DNA of 64,000 nt from an uncultured Dysgonomonas sp. GTDB taxonomy: Bacteria; Bacteroidota; Bacteroidia; Bacteroidales; Dysgonomonadaceae. Position numbers and translations under genes: made by a program. The notes under the pieces were generated by a model, which saw nothing but the letters and a program-made list of their open reading frames with translations, ran no database searches and had not been told where the DNA came from. Of the stretch, positions 47,212 through 58,034 are shown in pieces. Where the stretch lies: positions 1-64,000 of the forward strand of contig CALYPL010000002.1 in assembly GCA_945273835.1 (NCBI GenBank), given 5' to 3'. How positions within the stretch are numbered: position 1 is the first letter of the stretch; the number at the start of each line of letters is the position of its first letter.

Positions 47212-47239
47212 TATGCGGCAATACTAAAATTGTCGCATA
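47212..47239 (+). terminator. Terminator of the NahK-like gene
   Basis: An 11-bp stem (tatgcggcaat/attgtcgcata, one G-U pair) and 6-nt loop followed by TTTTGTTT, 32 bp past the stop. Confidence 0.82.
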
Positions 47240-47287
47240 TTTTGTTTACTCAATATTAAATCATTAAAAATATTAACCTTAAAACTT

Positions 47288-47295
47288 TATCTTTG
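47288..47295 (+). promoter_or_regulatory. Candidate -7 box of the PDZ gene
   Basis: TATCTTTG, an exact match, 41 bp before the ATG. No -33 TTTG at the right spacing. Confidence 0.45.
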
Positions 47296-47336
47296 TGCCA
47301 GATATCTTATGATGCCATATTAAATTATATTTCCAG

Positions 47337-48770
47337 ATGAAAAAAATATCACTACTCATATTAATATTTATTCTGACTGTTCCTGCCCTTTTTTCGCAAG
47401 ATTATAACAAAAATTGTATTTATGGGATCACTTTCGAGTTCAGCAAAAATCCTTCTTGGGGATATGGCGAATTAGTCATAACGGATATTCAACCTAACTC
47501 AGCTGCTGAAGAAGCCGGAATTAAGGTCGGAGATATAATTATGGAGATCAATGGTAAAGCCACTTATTTACGGGATAATCAAACCATAGCAAAATGGCTT
47601 TTCGATGAAATAGACCCGGAAGTCAGATTTACCATTCGTAATGTAAGTACTTATTTCAAAGAATATACCATTCAGCGGAAATGTATCAATCCTAATAGTA
47701 TCAGCGAATATAATCTATCACATATATACTCATTTTACAGCCTTGAAGATACTAATCATCAAACTTTTAAATTACCGCTTAAACTTGATACAAAAGCGGA
47801 TGTTAACTACACAGATTATAAAAGTTATGATTTTTCTCAAAACAAAGGAGACAATCAGAAATTTGATGATTCTTTAACCATTATTCTTGATCATGAATTG
47901 CAACGTCGTGGTATGGTGCGCGATACAGTTGACCCTGACATAATCATACAACCTTTTTATTCTTATTATCCAAACGCTCAATATAATCCTTCGGATACAA
48001 ATAATTTAACTTCTGAAACATGGAGATTTGATACACGTAAACAAAAAATGATGAAACTCCCAATCATTAGTTTTAATAATCAATCAGATAATACACAGTT
48101 TCCTTATATCGCTGAATTTGGTATAACTTTTTATGATAGAAAATACATTGATTCAACTAAAATGACACAAATATGGGAATGTAGCATAAAGGATTTTGTG
48201 TCAAATGATTTATCTCTGAAAGAATATATTGCTATTAATTGTCCACTTATCTTAAAACAATATCCTTACAATACAGCTAAAAATGAATATGTTTACGATG
48301 TACAAACCTGTAATTATAATTATACAGGAATCTATTTCGACTCAAAAAATCTTGCTAAAATTCGTGATGTTGATCCCGAATCTCCGGCATACAAAGCCGG
48401 ATTAAGAGAAGGGTATATTATTAAGAAAATTAACGGTAGAAAATTTGAGTATACATGGGATTCGTTGTCCGAAGGATATCGGGCATTTATAAATGAAACA
48501 ATGAAATATCGTGATACCTCTACACGTTTTACTAATTCAGAGGGTTATACCGATTGTATGTTTTGGCGAAAAGATTGTTATAAACAAGTCGCTAAAGAAA
48601 TGGATAAAGCTGAATATCAAGCATTGTTTTCCTATCTCTACAGTTTCAGACCATATGTTAGCGAGAAGAATAATGGAGATATAATTTTTGAGGTATGGGA
48701 TGGTGTACAACTACGTATAATTACAGTAAAACCTGAAGTTAAGAGTTCAGTTATTGTGAAAGCATTATAA
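47337..48770 (+). CDS. Exported protein with two PDZ domains
   Basis: A 477-residue protein with an N-terminal Sec signal (KKISLLILIFILTVPALFSQ). The first PDZ-like domain spans about residues 27-115 (DIQPNSAAEEAGIKVGDIIMEING). A second lies at about 330-400 (VDPESPAYKAGLREGYIIKKING). Between them a region with ILDHELQRRGMVRDTVDPDIIIQP resembles DUF4136, often found in lipoproteins. There is no protease domain, so it is probably a periplasmic binding or scaffold protein. The glutamine amidotransferase gene follows after 21 bp. Confidence 0.8.
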   Translation: MKKISLLILIFILTVPALFSQDYNKNCIYGITFEFSKNPSWGYGELVITDIQPNSAAEEAGIKVGDIIMEINGKATYLRDNQTIAKWLFDEIDPEVRFTIRNVSTYFKEYTIQRKCINPNSISEYNLSHIYSFYSLEDTNHQTFKLPLKLDTKADVNYTDYKSYDFSQNKGDNQKFDDSLTIILDHELQRRGMVRDTVDPDIIIQPFYSYYPNAQYNPSDTNNLTSETWRFDTRKQKMMKLPIISFNNQSDNTQFPYIAEFGITFYDRKYIDSTKMTQIWECSIKDFVSNDLSLKEYIAINCPLILKQYPYNTAKNEYVYDVQTCNYNYTGIYFDSKNLAKIRDVDPESPAYKAGLREGYIIKKINGRKFEYTWDSLSEGYRAFINETMKYRDTSTRFTNSEGYTDCMFWRKDCYKQVAKEMDKAEYQALFSYLYSFRPYVSEKNNGDIIFEVWDGVQLRIITVKPEVKSSVIVKAL

Positions 48771-48791
48771 TCACTTTAAATCAAAAAGATT

Positions 48792-49499
48792 ATGAAAATA
48801 AATATATTACTCTGCGATACGTTTTCAGATATTTTTCCATTCAATAATATACCGTCTTATCAATCGATGTTTATGAACTTGTTCAATCAGATTGAAAATG
48901 GTATTGAATATAACGTGTATAATGCATTTGAATGCCGATTACCCGAAATTTTAAATAAGAACGAATTATATTTGATAACAGGGAGTAATTCAGGTGCATA
49001 TGATGATAAGCCTTGGGTAAATAAACTTTTGCAATTTATTCGTAAAGCCGACAAACAGCAAATACCTTTGGTGGGAGTTTGTTTCGGTCATCAAGCAATA
49101 GCACAAGCATTAGGCGGGAATGTTAGACCCGCAGGTAAAGGTTGGGGGATAGGTATACACGAATCAACGGTTGTATCCGATAGAGCCTTAACTTATTTTC
49201 CTAACGGTAAAATGCAGCTTTTGTATAATCACAACGATCAGGTTATAAAATTGCCAAGCGGGGCTGAACTTATTGCAACAAGCGAATTTTGTCCGAACGA
49301 AAGTTTTATGATAGGAAATCATATTCTTACATTTCAGGGACACCCTGAGCATACAGTAGAATACAATAAATATCTTGTATTGAACTTTGGGCAGAATGAA
49401 TCCGAAAAAGTTAAACAAAATGCACTGCAAAGCTATGATACAATGAGCAATATGGGTTTAAATGCTGCCCGGTGGATGCTTGATATAGCTCGCAGTTAA
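48792..49499 (+). CDS. Class I glutamine amidotransferase-like protein
   Basis: A 235-residue stand-alone GATase. LVGVCFGHQAIAQALGG carries the nucleophilic cysteine, and FQGHPEHTVEYN the His-x-Glu pair. YLITGSNSGAYDD matches the GMP synthase-like clade (YfeJ type). No synthase domain is attached, so it may hydrolyse gamma-glutamyl compounds or supply ammonia to an unknown partner. Its stop overlaps the TRIC-like gene on the other strand by 4 bp. Confidence 0.9.
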   Translation: MKINILLCDTFSDIFPFNNIPSYQSMFMNLFNQIENGIEYNVYNAFECRLPEILNKNELYLITGSNSGAYDDKPWVNKLLQFIRKADKQQIPLVGVCFGHQAIAQALGGNVRPAGKGWGIGIHESTVVSDRALTYFPNGKMQLLYNHNDQVIKLPSGAELIATSEFCPNESFMIGNHILTFQGHPEHTVEYNKYLVLNFGQNESEKVKQNALQSYDTMSNMGLNAARWMLDIARS

Positions 49500-50137
49500 A
49501 TAGAATCCTCTCCGTTTAGGGTAGGCAGTTTCAAATTGAATTTAGTGGCTATAATACGGAAGGCAATAATAGAGATTGCTACGATGATTTCACTTAAAGC
49601 CAAATCAACATTGAAAAATACCAATACACTAAATATTATGCCTCCAAAAATGCAAGCTACAGCATATAGTTCCTGAGTGAAAACAATTGGTATTTCATTG
49701 ATAAAAATATCGCGTGCTATACCTCCAACAATACCTGTGACCATACCCATGAATATACATACCCAATATGGGTAATTGAGTACCAGTGCTTTTTCAAAGC
49801 CTACCACAACAAACAATCCGAGTCCGATACAGTCAAACCAGAATATTGTATTATTAAGATGTACCAGATGTTTACTAAAACATAAAACTATGACAAAAGC
49901 TAAAACTGTTCCCCAAAGATAGACACTTGAATGAAGCCAAAAAGGAGTTATATCAAGTAATAAATCACGCAAAGTACCCCCACCTATTGCAGTAACAAAA
50001 CCTATGACGAATGCACCAAACCAGTCGAATTTTTTTGCCGAAGCTAATCTTATACCGCTAATTGCAAAGGCAACTGTGCCTAAGAACTCGATAATATCCA
50101 CGAATTCTATCTGCTGAATCTTTTCGATGATAAACAT
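49496..50137 (-). CDS. TRIC-like cation channel family protein (UPF0126)
   Basis: A 213-residue inner-membrane protein with seven hydrophobic segments in two repeats, each with the glycine-rich motif of the family: GFVTAIGGGTLRDLLL and GMVTGIVGGIARDIFI. Prokaryotic relatives form trimeric K+-permeable channels; in E. coli the YicG/YadS group has been tied to glycine uptake. Which applies here is unclear. It lies 27 bp after mnmA, in the same direction. Confidence 0.9.
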   Translation of the reverse strand: MFIIEKIQQIEFVDIIEFLGTVAFAISGIRLASAKKFDWFGAFVIGFVTAIGGGTLRDLLLDITPFWLHSSVYLWGTVLAFVIVLCFSKHLVHLNNTIFWFDCIGLGLFVVVGFEKALVLNYPYWVCIFMGMVTGIVGGIARDIFINEIPIVFTQELYAVACIFGGIIFSVLVFFNVDLALSEIIVAISIIAFRIIATKFNLKLPTLNGEDSI

Positions 50138-50164
50138 CTTGATGTATATTATTAGAAATAAGAT

Positions 50165-51238
50165 TTATTCACTATTAACAATCATACCACTACCTAAACA
50201 TAAACGGGATTCGGCATCATAGACTACTCCAAACTGTCCGGCTGCTATGCCTTGAATCTTGTCTTCTGAATGTATACGATATAAATCGCCGATTTTCTCA
50301 ATGCAGCCACGTGTAAATTCGGGAGTATGTCTTATTTTGAATGTAACATCTTTTGTGCCCTCAAAATCTCCCCATACATCTTCTGTGATAAATGAAAACC
50401 CTGCTAAATTTACCGTTTTGCCATATTGTTTATCAGGATCGTATCCGTTGGATACATAGATAATATTTCTATTGGTGTCTTTTTTTATAACAAACCAAGG
50501 TCCGCCACTTAGACCAAGTCCTTTGCGCTGACCGATAGTATGAAACCAATAACCGTTATGTTCCCCCAATACATTACCCGTAGCAATGTCAACAATAAGA
50601 CCTTTCTGTTCTCCAAGATAACGACGAATGAAATCGTTGTAATTGATTTTTCCTAAAAAACATATTCCTTGACTGTCTTTACGTTGCGCCGATGGCAAAC
50701 CCTCGCTTGCGGCGATAGCACGAACTTCGCTTTTTAATAAATTGCCGATAGGAAACATAAGTTTTGAAACCTGCAGATAGCTAATCTGACCAAGAAAATA
50801 CGTCTGATCTTTCACGTGATCTTTAGCTGTCGATAACCATGTACGACCATTTAACTCGGTTGTTGTAGCATAATGCCCGGTCGCAATTTTATCAAATTCA
50901 TGCCCCCATTTTTGTTCAAAAACACCAAACTTAATAAGTTTATTGCACATCATATCAGGATTGGGGGTTAATCCTCTTTTAACCGCATCAATGGTGTAAC
51001 TGACAACATTTTCCCAATACTCTTCGTGCAACGAAACAATCTCCATCTTGCAACCGTACTTGCGCGCTACAAAGGTTGTAATTTCAATATCTTCTTCTGA
51101 TGGGCAATCAATAAACCCATCTTTATCTTCCATTCCGATACGGATATAGAATATTGTCGGATCATAACCCTGTTCTTTTAGCTGACGAACTACTACAGAG
51201 CTGTCGACACCTCCAGAAACAAGTGCTGCTATCTTCAT
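50165..51238 (-). CDS. mnmA: tRNA-specific 2-thiouridylase
   Basis: Thiolates U34 of tRNA-Lys, -Glu and -Gln. 357 residues. The PP-loop [10 protein letters not shown] is near residue 8. The two catalytic cysteines are in MCNKLIKFG and GICFLGKI, and [11 protein letters not shown] is a further family motif. It sits between the small secreted protein (24-bp gap) and the TRIC-like gene, suggesting one transcript. The function is cytoplasmic and unrelated to both neighbours. Confidence 0.97.
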   Translation of the reverse strand: MKIAALVSGGVDSSVVVRQLKEQGYDPTIFYIRIGMEDKDGFIDCPSEEDIEITTFVARKYGCKMEIVSLHEEYWENVVSYTIDAVKRGLTPNPDMMCNKLIKFGVFEQKWGHEFDKIATGHYATTTELNGRTWLSTAKDHVKDQTYFLGQISYLQVSKLMFPIGNLLKSEVRAIAASEGLPSAQRKDSQGICFLGKINYNDFIRRYLGEQKGLIVDIATGNVLGEHNGYWFHTIGQRKGLGLSGGPWFVIKKDTNRNIIYVSNGYDPDKQYGKTVNLAGFSFITEDVWGDFEGTKDVTFKIRHTPEFTRGCIEKIGDLYRIHSEDKIQGIAAGQFGVVYDAESRLCLGSGMIVNSE

Positions 51239-51262
51239 TTCACAAATTCACTTAAATGATTA

Positions 51263-51745
51263 TTAAAAGCTTATTTTCTTTAATAAGCCTTGTCCAATGC
51301 CAACTCCAAAACGAACGAAGAAGTTCCCTTCGTTTTTAAAAGTGTTGTAGTCGTATCCGAATTTAATATAAAATGCAGTATAATCCAGATAGACAAGAGG
51401 AGTCAGGACAATACCGCTATTACCATGATTAAAATTGAAATTATATCCCGCATCAGCACCCACCAATATGGTCACGGGTTTGATAAGGTAAAAGTCACTT
51501 GTCGTAAAATCGAACGAAAGTGGCTTTACATTAAGTCCTGATACTTTAGGGTTTCCTGACACATAGTCGATCCGGCTTCCTAAAGACCATGTTAACTTAT
51601 CGCCAATGTTGGTTTTGTAAGGACATGAAAGGGTAGTATTGAAGTTGATTCTGTCAAATTCCGACCATTGAGCACCAACCCCAAACATCTGTGCAGTTGC
51701 TAACTTCGGCAGAATTAACAGAAACAAAAAAAGCAATTTTTTCAT
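51263..51745 (-). CDS. Small exported beta-rich protein, paralogue of 59672-60184
   Basis: A 160-residue protein with a Sec signal (KKLLFLFLLILPKLATAQ) when started at ATG 51745. An ATG at 51766 only adds seven residues ahead of the signal. The mature part alternates hydrophobic and polar residues and ends in F, like a small outer-membrane beta-barrel. VSGLNVKPL, VTILVGADAGYNFNFNHG and GIVLTPLVYLDY are shared almost residue for residue with the protein at 59672-60184. Function is unknown. Confidence 0.82.
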   Translation of the reverse strand: MKKLLFLFLLILPKLATAQMFGVGAQWSEFDRINFNTTLSCPYKTNIGDKLTWSLGSRIDYVSGNPKVSGLNVKPLSFDFTTSDFYLIKPVTILVGADAGYNFNFNHGNSGIVLTPLVYLDYTAFYIKFGYDYNTFKNEGNFFVRFGVGIGQGLLKKISF

Positions 51746-51767
51746 CTTATATTCATATAAAATCAAT

Positions 51768-51799
51768 CAAAGGAAAAGAATATAACAATAGATTGCAAA
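51768..51799 (-). promoter_or_regulatory. Candidate promoter of the small exported protein gene
   Basis: TTTG (51796-51799), 20-nt spacer, TTCCTTTG (51768-51775), one mismatch from TAnnTTTG. It would also drive mnmA and the TRIC-like gene. Confidence 0.5.
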
Positions 51800-51813
51800 T
51801 TTATTAAAAAAAA

Positions 51814-52701
51814 TTACACATCTATTCCAAATACCTGTTTGACGATTATACCTATAATGAAGCTGATGAAGGCAACCCCAAGACTGATAGCTGTCATCTC
51901 GAAGAAACGATGTTTAAAAGAATATCCTTTGGCTATGGATGCATAGAAATTAAATATGGCAATAATTGTGATTGCCAGAAGTATAGTAATGATTAATGCT
52001 GTGTAAACATTGCTGATTAAGAGATATGGCAATATTAGCATAACAACTGTGATAACATAAGCCAATCCGGTATATAATGATGCGGTAAATGATTTCTTAA
52101 AACTGTTTCCATCGGTCTTTGCCGAAAGATACTCCGAACCTGCCATTGAAAAGGCAGCAGATATGCCTGTGATAATTCCGACGGAGGCTATCATATTTGA
52201 ATTCTGAAGCCCGAAGGTCAAACCGGCTAAAACTCCTGTCAATTCAACTAAAGCATCATTTAAACCTAACACTATTGAGCCGAGATAGTTGAGCGATTTA
52301 TCTTTAACCATATCTATCAGTTGTCTTTCATGCTCTTCTTCATCAATTTTTATGCGTTCGGCTTCCGGAATAATCTTTGCGAGCTTATGATAATCAAGTG
52401 CAGCGTGTTGTTCGTTTTTTTCCATGAGTTTAATTCCGAAAGTCAAACCAAAAAAACGTATGCAGATTATGTAAAACCAAATTTTGAAACGATTGGGAGA
52501 GATTTTCTTTTTAGTGTATGATTCCCATATTAAAGCATGAGTACGCTCTTTAGCTGCAATCTTATTAATAATCTCTTTGTTGTAAGGGTCTTTAACAAAT
52601 AAGGCTATCCGCTCATAGACCAAAGCTTCTGTTATTTCTTCACGCTGAATAGCTACAAGTAATTTTAGTAATTTAGGATCGTTTATAGTTGACATTTCCA
52701 T
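51814..52701 (-). CDS. Ferritin-like/VIT1 fusion, probable iron or manganese exporter
   Basis: A 295-residue fusion. Residues 1-135 are a ferritin-like helical domain with metal-ligand motifs EEITEALVYERIA, AAKERTHALIWE and EEEHERQLIDM. Residues 140-295 form a CCC1/VIT1-type membrane domain (GSIVLGLNDALVELTGVLAGL, SMAGSEYLSAKTD, with further hydrophobic spans). Related proteins (MbfA/EVIT) export iron and protect from peroxide. The peroxiredoxin gene 2 kb away fits an oxidative-stress setting, but coregulation is not shown. The gene is 99 bp after the ABC-F stop with a terminator between. Confidence 0.9.
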   Translation of the reverse strand: MEMSTINDPKLLKLLVAIQREEITEALVYERIALFVKDPYNKEIINKIAAKERTHALIWESYTKKKISPNRFKIWFYIICIRFFGLTFGIKLMEKNEQHAALDYHKLAKIIPEAERIKIDEEEHERQLIDMVKDKSLNYLGSIVLGLNDALVELTGVLAGLTFGLQNSNMIASVGIITGISAAFSMAGSEYLSAKTDGNSFKKSFTASLYTGLAYVITVVMLILPYLLISNVYTALIITILLAITIIAIFNFYASIAKGYSFKHRFFEMTAISLGVAFISFIIGIIVKQVFGIDV

Positions 52702-52715
52702 AATTTAGAGATAAA

Positions 52716-52769
52716 AAAAACTATTTGGTTAACAATTTAGCTTTAACGATCGTTCACCAAATAGCTTTT
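52716..52769 (-). terminator. Terminator of the ABC-F gene
   Basis: A 9-bp stem ctatttggt/accaaatag around a 26-nt loop that contains the palindrome aacgatcgtt. On the minus strand a run of eight T follows. Confidence 0.75.
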
Positions 52770-52800
52770 GAATATCTTTAACAATGGATGATAAAGAGTC

Positions 52801-54738
<1,938 letters not shown>

Positions 54739-55374
54739 ATGTCAGTATTAGTCGGTAAAAATGCGCCAGTATTCAAAGCAAACGCAGTAGTTAACGGTGG
54801 TGAAATAGTTGAAGGTTTCTCACTTGATCAGTATAAAGGTAAAAAATACGTCGTATTTTTCTTTTACCCTGCTGATTTTACATTTGTTTGTCCTACTGAA
54901 TTACTTGCGTTTCAAGATAAAATGGCAGAATTCGAATCTCGCAATGTAGCTGTGGTTGGTGCATCAGTAGATTCTGCAAACTGTCACTGGAAATGGTTGC
55001 AGACACCTCAGAATGAAGGTGGTATACAAGGAGTAAAATATCCGTTGGTAGCAGATCAATCACTTATGATTTCTACTGCTTATGATGTGCTTGCGGGTAA
55101 TTTCGATTACAACGAGCAAGGCGAAGATGTATTTGTCGGCACACCTCAAGCATATCGCGGTTTGTTCTTGATAGACAAAGATGGAATCGTACGTCATCAA
55201 ATCGTTAACGATATGCCTCTTGGACGTAGTGTTGACGAAGTACTTCGTTTAGTTGACGCTCTTCAGTTTACAGAACAATATGGCGAAGTTTGTCCGGCTA
55301 ACTGGAAAAAAGGAGAAAAAGCTATGAAGGCTACTCATGAAGGGGTATCGGATTATCTGGCACACCGTAAATAA
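54739..55374 (+). CDS. Typical 2-Cys peroxiredoxin (AhpC/TSA family)
   Basis: Reduces hydrogen peroxide and organic peroxides. 211 residues. The peroxidatic cysteine is C51 in TFVCPTE, and the resolving cysteine is C185 in EVCPANWKKGEK. YPADFTFVCPTELLAFQ and GLFLIDKDGIVRHQIVNDMPLGR are classic. An AhpF reductase gene is not in the window, so electrons may come from thioredoxin. It is a single-gene unit with strong promoter and terminator, which fits high expression. Confidence 0.96.
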   Translation: MSVLVGKNAPVFKANAVVNGGEIVEGFSLDQYKGKKYVVFFFYPADFTFVCPTELLAFQDKMAEFESRNVAVVGASVDSANCHWKWLQTPQNEGGIQGVKYPLVADQSLMISTAYDVLAGNFDYNEQGEDVFVGTPQAYRGLFLIDKDGIVRHQIVNDMPLGRSVDEVLRLVDALQFTEQYGEVCPANWKKGEKAMKATHEGVSDYLAHRK

Positions 55375-55395
55375 TTATTAGTACAGGCTAAAACT

Positions 55396-55426
55396 GAAAG
55401 GGGGTGATCAATAATCACCCCCTTTC
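55396..55426. terminator. Terminator of the peroxiredoxin gene
   Basis: A perfect 13-bp GC-rich stem gaaagggggtgat/atcaccccctttc with a 5-nt loop, 22 bp after the stop. It also faces the converging lipoprotein gene. Confidence 0.92.
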
Positions 55427-55443
55427 TTTGTATCGAAAATTCG

Positions 55444-56073
55444 TTATTTCAATTTTTGTAACCAAGCGTTTACTTCGTTGGATTGTTTGTCGTAATTATT
55501 TTTTAATTGATTTAATATCATGTTGTTTGGTTCTTTTTTTAGTATTTCATCCAAGAACTTTTTAGCATTATCATTTTCCCCTTTATAAGTATAAATCATA
55601 ATTTTATGTACGATTATGTCAGTACTGTCCTTCTTTGACAAAATGCTGTCGCATATCTGCATGGCTCGATTGAAATAATTATCGGATAAATCGGCTTTTC
55701 CGGCTACTTTTTCAGATATGGCATTATACATTAACCTGTCGAAATTATTCGGATCTTTCGGCAAAATTTTAGTTCTGAGAAAAAACGCTTCTCTTGCTCT
55801 ACCCATCATTTCCAATATTTGAATTTTAGTGCTGTAATTTTTAAATTCATTCGCTTTTACCGTGTCAATTGTCAGGATCTGATCTGTATATAATAAAGCC
55901 ATATTTAGAGCAAGACTATCTTTTCCTTGCGCATGTTTCTTGATTAAAGCAGAAACAGTATCATTCAGTTGCTCAACATTATTCTCATCTAAAGGTTTGG
56001 GTGCATTACTATTTTTCTTACATCCCGATACAATTGTAAAAATTAATACAATTATGAAAATTTTCTCTTTCAT
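55444..56073 (-). CDS. Lipoprotein with TPR-like helices
   Basis: A 209-residue predicted lipoprotein. KEKIFIIVLIFTIVSGCKK gives a signal with lipobox VSGC, cleaved before Cys18. The mature part is helical with repeats resembling tetratricopeptides (SALIKKHAQGKDSLALNMALLY, YNAISEKVAGKADLSDNYFNRA, YTYKGENDNAKKFLDEILKKEPNN). Function is unknown; TPRs suggest a binding role at the envelope. It has an exact promoter match and stands alone, divergent from the PatB-like gene. Confidence 0.82.
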   Translation of the reverse strand: MKEKIFIIVLIFTIVSGCKKNSNAPKPLDENNVEQLNDTVSALIKKHAQGKDSLALNMALLYTDQILTIDTVKANEFKNYSTKIQILEMMGRAREAFFLRTKILPKDPNNFDRLMYNAISEKVAGKADLSDNYFNRAMQICDSILSKKDSTDIIVHKIMIYTYKGENDNAKKFLDEILKKEPNNMILNQLKNNYDKQSNEVNAWLQKLK

Positions 56074-56088
56074 CGTGTCTTTTTAAGT

Positions 56089-56119
56089 CAAAGATAAAGA
56101 ATAGAAAACCATAAACAAA
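56089..56119 (-). promoter_or_regulatory. Bacteroidota-type promoter of the TPR lipoprotein gene
   Basis: On the minus strand TTTG (56116-56119), 19-nt spacer, TATCTTTG (56089-56096): exact consensus, 15 bp before the start codon. Confidence 0.7.
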
Positions 56120-56131
56120 TTATTTAATTTG

Positions 56132-56139
56132 TACTTTTG
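56132..56139 (+). promoter_or_regulatory. Candidate -7 box of the PatB-like gene
   Basis: TACTTTTG, 25 bp before the ATG. No TTTG at the expected -33 spacing. Confidence 0.45.
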
Positions 56140-56164
56140 TACAGTTAACTAAACATGATATAAA

Positions 56165-57349
56165 ATGGCTGTATATAATTTTGATGAGATAATTGACCGT
56201 AATGGGACAAACTGTCTGAAAGTTGATGCTTTGCAAGAACGTTATGGAAGTTCGGATTTGATACCGTTGTGGGTGGCGGATATGGATTTTAAAGCTCCTC
56301 CAGCTGTAATTGATGCGATAATCAAGCGTGCTCAACATGGCATTTTCGGTTATACAAGACCATCGCAGGAATACCATGATTCTATCCGAAACTGGCTTGA
56401 TAAGCATCATGACTGGCAGATAAAGCAGGAATGGACAAGTTTTATACCGGGCATCGTTAAAGGTATAGGTTTCGTGGTAAGTTGTTTTACCGATCGAAAT
56501 GATAAGATAATTATTCAGCCACCTGTATATCATCCTTTTCGTATCATCCCTACCTTACAACATCGGGAGGTCATAGATAATGAACTAATTCTCAAAGAGA
56601 ATCGTTATTATATGGACTTGGAAGGATTGAAGAAGAAAATAGCTCTCGGGGCTAAAATTTTGATTCTTTGTAACCCACATAATCCCGGAGGGCGTGTATG
56701 GACTAAACAGGAATTAATTGATCTGGCTGAAATTTGTTATGACAACAATGTGTTGGTTATTTCAGATGAGATACATGCCGATTTGGCGCATAAAGGTCAT
56801 AAACATATACCATTTGCGACAGTATCGGATAAAGCGGCGATGAATAGCATAACTTTTATGGCTCCGAGCAAAACATTCAACATAGCAGGTATAGTCAGCT
56901 CATTTTCCGTTATTCCTAATCAAAAGATACGCGATAAATTCCATGCCTATCTTGAGAGTTTTGAGTTGGAAGAAGGTTATATATTTGCTTACACTGCAAC
57001 TCAGGCTGCATACCAGCACGGTGAAGAATGGCTTGTACAAGCAAAAGAATATATATGGGGTAATATTCAATTTGTAGATAATTATCTAAAAGAAAATATT
57101 CCTCAGATAAAAGCAATGATTCCCGATGCTTCATATCTGATCTGGCTTGATTGCCGGGACTTAAACTTGTCACAGCCTCAACTCGAAGACTTATTTGTAA
57201 ATAAAGCCAAATTAGCGCTGAATACAGGTACTATGTTTGGTAAGGGTGGGGAAGGATTTATGCGTTTGAATGTTGGTTCGCCTCGTTCAATATTAGCAAA
57301 GGCTTTGGCTCAATTAAAAGATGCCGTAAATAATAAATTGCAGAAATAA
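56165..57349 (+). CDS. PLP-dependent aminotransferase / C-S lyase (MalY/PatB family)
   Basis: A 394-residue fold-type I PLP enzyme. LIPLWVADMDFKAPPAV near residue 33 is the MalY/PatB signature. LILCNPHNPGGRVWT and VISDEIHADLAHKGHKH hold cofactor contacts. The Schiff-base lysine is in APSKTFNIAG. Members are cystathionine or cysteine-S-conjugate beta-lyases and some are aminotransferases; sequence does not separate them. Riboflavin synthase follows after 15 bp. Confidence 0.92.
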   Translation: MAVYNFDEIIDRNGTNCLKVDALQERYGSSDLIPLWVADMDFKAPPAVIDAIIKRAQHGIFGYTRPSQEYHDSIRNWLDKHHDWQIKQEWTSFIPGIVKGIGFVVSCFTDRNDKIIIQPPVYHPFRIIPTLQHREVIDNELILKENRYYMDLEGLKKKIALGAKILILCNPHNPGGRVWTKQELIDLAEICYDNNVLVISDEIHADLAHKGHKHIPFATVSDKAAMNSITFMAPSKTFNIAGIVSSFSVIPNQKIRDKFHAYLESFELEEGYIFAYTATQAAYQHGEEWLVQAKEYIWGNIQFVDNYLKENIPQIKAMIPDASYLIWLDCRDLNLSQPQLEDLFVNKAKLALNTGTMFGKGGEGFMRLNVGSPRSILAKALAQLKDAVNNKLQK

Positions 57350-57364
57350 ATATAAAGATAAATT

Positions 57365-57964
57365 ATGTTTTCAGGAATAGTAGAAGAAACCGCCGTTGTG
57401 ACACGGTTACAAAAGGAAGATGGTAATTTACATCTGACGCTTAAATGTTCATTTGTGAATGAGTTGAAAATTGATCAAAGTATTGCACATAACGGAGTAT
57501 GTTTAACCGTAGTAAGCCTTGACGATGACACATATACAGTTACTGCCATTCAGGAAAGCCTTGATCGATCAAATCTTGGATTATTGGAAGTTGGGGATAA
57601 AGTGAATATTGAACGAAGTATGTTGATGAACGGACGTTTAGATGGACATATTGTGCAAGGACATGTTGATCAGACAGCTGTTTGTAAAGATGTACGCGAA
57701 GCAGATGGAAGCTGGTATTATAGTTTTGAATATGAATTTGACCGTGAAATGGCTAAAAAAGGCTATTTTACAGTTGATAAAGGGTCTGCTACGGTGAACG
57801 GTGTCAGCCTCACAGTATGCAACCCGACAGATAATACGTTCGAGGTGGCAATAATACCCTATACATGGGAACATACAAACTTCCATCGTATAAAAAAAGG
57901 AACGGTTGTCAATATAGAATTTGATATTCTCGGTAAATACATCAGCCGTTTAAATCAATTTTAA
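57365..57964 (+). CDS. ribE: Riboflavin synthase alpha subunit
   Basis: Dismutates two 6,7-dimethyl-8-ribityllumazine molecules to riboflavin. 199 residues made of two tandem lumazine-binding domains. The N-terminus MFSGIVEE and the paired motifs NGVCLTVV (about 42-49) and NGVSLTVC (about 140-147) mark the repeats, with GHIVQGHVD between. It is 15 bp after the PatB-like gene. No FMN riboswitch is visible upstream. Confidence 0.96.
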   Translation: MFSGIVEETAVVTRLQKEDGNLHLTLKCSFVNELKIDQSIAHNGVCLTVVSLDDDTYTVTAIQESLDRSNLGLLEVGDKVNIERSMLMNGRLDGHIVQGHVDQTAVCKDVREADGSWYYSFEYEFDREMAKKGYFTVDKGSATVNGVSLTVCNPTDNTFEVAIIPYTWEHTNFHRIKKGTVVNIEFDILGKYISRLNQF

Positions 57965-58034
57965 TCCGATCAGTATTTGCAGGCAACATTCCATACTATT
58001 AGTAAAATAAATCACAAGATCAGAATCTCAAAAA

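Noticed and set aside
57964..58034. FMN riboswitch or terminator near the riboflavin synthase gene
   Set aside because: The 71-bp gap is too short for an FMN riboswitch and has no stable hairpin.
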